Shown one piece after another: positions 46,041 to 47,547 of a stretch of 47,547 nucleotides of DNA. Both the position numbers and the translations under genes were made by a program. The notes beneath the pieces are model-generated. The model saw nothing but the letters and a program-made list of their open reading frames with translations. It did not search any database and had not been told where the DNA came from. The DNA comes from Caulobacterales bacterium (GTDB lineage: Bacteria > Pseudomonadota > Alphaproteobacteria > Caulobacterales > Caulobacteraceae). Each line of letters starts with the position of its first letter. Within the stretch, counting starts at the first letter, position 1. Where the stretch lies: the NCBI GenBank assembly GCA_947474395.1, contig CANJID010000031.1:1-47547 (forward strand), written 5' to 3'.

Positions 46041-47547
46041 CTAGAGAACGCTGAGGAAGTTGGTCAGGTCGCGCTTTTCCTGCTCGGTGTATTTGATGGC
46101 GAAGCGCTTGTCGTAATAGTCGACGATCTCGCGGATGGTCTTGGCCGATCCGTTGGAGAAATAGGGCGCGCGCGCCGCCAGCCCCCGCATCTGCTGCATG
46201 GTGATGGAGCCCACGTCGATGCACTGGCCCGAGATCAGGGCCCGGCCCGGATCGTGGGTGTAGATGACCCGCCCGAGGTAGGGGTGCGGGACCGCGTCCT
46301 TGTTGCAGGTGACCTTGAACAGGGGCAAGTCCGGCCGCGGATCGGCGGTGGGCAGGTTGGCGACCCCGATGTCCATCCAGCCGGGGGCCACGTCCATGCC
46401 GGTCATGATGGCGTTGTGGCAGGTGGCGCAGGTCCGCTTGATGGGATTGCCGAGGCCGATCGAGGTAAGGTGGGTGGCGTCCCGGATCCAGAACGCCCGC
46501 TCCATATAGATGTCGCGGCCCCGCGCCACGGAGGCGCGGAACGTGGCCTGCCCGGCGGCGGCGGTCTTGCCCTTGGGCGCCTTCCACTGCTCGAAGTAGG
46601 GGAAGACCGGGGTGTAGAAGTTGTCCCCCAGCCCCGGCGAGGTCGAGGCCATGTTGCGCGGTCCCAGCGCCTTGGGGCCGCCCGCTTCGGTCAGGCTGCC
46701 GGCGCGGCGGTCGAAGCCCTGGGCCACGAAGACCTGGGATTCGAAGTCGACGATCTGGCGGAGCTGCTCCTCGGTGGGGCGGCTCTTGGCCTGCTCGTGG
46801 TTCAGCGCCGCGTCGACGGCCTGGGACCTCAGGGTCGGGTTCCGGGCGTCGGACATCAGGTTCATCGAGACACGCTTGCCGGTCTCGGGATCGACTGCGG
46901 TGGGCATGCCGGTCTTGATGTTGAACAGGCCGCCGCCGTTGACGACGTACTTCAGGTTCGCCGGCAGGCGCGGGCGCCGGAACACCGAGATGGTCGGGTT
47001 GGCGCTCTTCAGGCCGTAGACCGCGTCGGTGTTGCACCCCGTGGGGTCCTTCACGACCTCGATGGTGAACTCCGGCGCCATTGCGCTGCCGTCTGCGGCC
47101 TTGGGCGGCCAGGGCAGGAAGATGCGGAACAGGCCCCGCTCCAGCAGCAGGGAGTGGGAGGCCTTGCGGTCCTGCGGCAGGCTCGGGCAGTTGGAGCCGT
47201 CGACGCCGGCGAACACCGGGTCCTTGCCGCCGGTCTTCTCCCAGCGGGTCTGCAGGGTGGCGGCCGAGACGCTCATGGCGTCGGCGGGTTGGTGGCAGGT
47301 GACGCAGGCCCGGCCGTTGGCGCCCAGGGGCTCGAAGAAGGGATGGCCCTTGGTCTCGATGGGACCCGAGGTGTTCAGGAGCGCGATCTTGCCGGTCGGA
47401 TCGTCGTAGGTCGGCTCGGCGGGAAGGCGCAGCCCGGAGCCGGCCTCCCACCAGGCGTCGAGAGACTTCAGGATGGCCGCGCCTTTGTCGGGCAGGGGGG
47501 GGCTTCTGCGCCTGCCTGGCCTGGGCAGGGACCTGGCCGGAGACAAC
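46041..47547 (-). CDS. di-haem cytochrome c peroxidase/MauG-like protein, N-terminus outside window, frame broken near its start
   Basis: About 490 residues of mature protein are visible. Two haem motifs are present, CVTCH (VTCHQPADAMS) near the N-terminus and CATCH (RTCATCHNAIMTG) in the middle, as in periplasmic di-haem peroxidases and MauG. The domain ends ALISGQCIDVGSITMQQMRGL, then KRFAIKYTEQEKRDLTNFLSVL, the usual C-terminal helix. The frame is interrupted at a G8 run at 47495-47502: with seven bases the upstream part reads QVPAQARQAQKPPLPDKG, a natural signal-cleavage region, whereas the written frame gives an Arg-rich stretch. The true start lies beyond 47547. It precedes the OmpA-like gene on the same strand. 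Oxidation substrate unknown. Confidence 0.8.
   Translation of the reverse strand, partial: LSPARSLPRPGRRRSPPLPDKGAAILKSLDAWWEAGSGLRLPAEPTYDDPTGKIALLNTSGPIETKGHPFFEPLGANGRACVTCHQPADAMSVSAATLQTRWEKTGGKDPVFAGVDGSNCPSLPQDRKASHSLLLERGLFRIFLPWPPKAADGSAMAPEFTIEVVKDPTGCNTDAVYGLKSANPTISVFRRPRLPANLKYVVNGGGLFNIKTGMPTAVDPETGKRVSMNLMSDARNPTLRSQAVDAALNHEQAKSRPTEEQLRQIVDFESQVFVAQGFDRRAGSLTEAGGPKALGPRNMASTSPGLGDNFYTPVFPYFEQWKAPKGKTAAAGQATFRASVARGRDIYMERAFWIRDATHLTSIGLGNPIKRTCATCHNAIMTGMDVAPGWMDIGVANLPTADPRPDLPLFKVTCNKDAVPHPYLGRVIYTHDPGRALISGQCIDVGSITMQQMRGLAARAPYFSNGSAKTIREIVDYYDKRFAIKYTEQEKRDLTNFLSVL
47495..47502 (+). other. G8 homopolymer at a second frameshift point
   Basis: Eight G (C8 on the coding strand) near the N-terminus of the peroxidase-like gene. 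Removal of one base joins a plausible signal-peptide cleavage region to the mature protein. This is the same run length and the same direction of error as at 41578-41585. Confidence 0.75.

Noticed and set aside
1-47547. tRNA, rRNA, CRISPR, integrase, prophage or plasmid features
   Set aside because: No cloverleaf-like gene, rRNA stretch, spaced repeat array, transposase or recombinase was recognised by reading the sequence.

Overview
The window is GC-rich, densely packed alphaproteobacterial DNA. A FixJ-type regulator, an UrcA-family protein, a FecI/FecR/TonB-receptor unit with an STN domain and, above all, a sphingolipid locus whose gene set and order match what is known from Caulobacter crescentus point to the Caulobacterales (Caulobacter/Phenylobacterium-like). 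No tRNA, rRNA, CRISPR array, integrase or intact insertion sequence was seen, and no gene-free stretch exceeds about 260 bases.

Layout. 1-5.4 kb: the end of a fixJ-like gene, a receiver-only regulator, two tandem c-type cytochromes (the second cut short), a cut-short ECF sigma gene facing it, then a two-subunit molybdenum hydroxylase (IorA/IorB type) and a small secreted protein. 5.4-9.3 kb: a glycosyltransferase, an M28-like protein without visible zinc ligands, and a membrane fatty acid desaturase. 9.4-25.3 kb: the sphingolipid locus, in three operons. One (minus) runs HIT protein - lptF-like - lptG-like - ceramide synthase (bcerS) - nucleotidyltransferase. One (plus) runs CDP-alcohol phosphatidyltransferase - ceramide-kinase-type lipid kinase - nucleotidyltransferase-fold protein. 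One (minus) runs lptC-like - glycerophosphotransferase-like - a 42-residue microprotein - acyl-ACP ligase (aasR) - ceramide reductase (cerR) - acyl carrier protein (acpR) - serine palmitoyltransferase (spt). A LicC-like cytidylyltransferase with an apparent CTG start, a DUF2141 protein and a metallophosphoesterase sit among them.

25.5-29.7 kb: ECF sigma factor, FecR anti-sigma factor and TonB-dependent receptor. 29.8-34 kb: glycan genes (glycosyltransferase, GINT-type beta-propeller protein, methyltransferase, flippase). 34-41 kb: an UrcA protein facing an exported operon of a zinc-site-degenerate MBL-fold protein, a DUF1592-type c-haem protein, a DUF1552 Tat protein and an exported ankyrin protein. 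41-47.5 kb: an acyl-CoA synthetase/GNAT fusion broken by a G8 run, an FAD monooxygenase, an OmpA-like protein and the start-proximal part of a di-haem peroxidase-like protein with a second frame-breaking G8 run.

How the genes fit together. AasR loads an acyl chain onto AcpR, Spt condenses it with serine, and CerR and bCerS complete ceramide. The kinase, phosphatidyltransferase, nucleotidyltransferases and glycerophosphotransferase plausibly build an anionic phosphoglycerate-type head group. LptF, LptG and LptC paralogues locked into the same operons suggest a dedicated Lpt-like bridge carrying the lipid to the outer membrane. That export role is the most interesting hypothesis here. It is inferred from gene context only.
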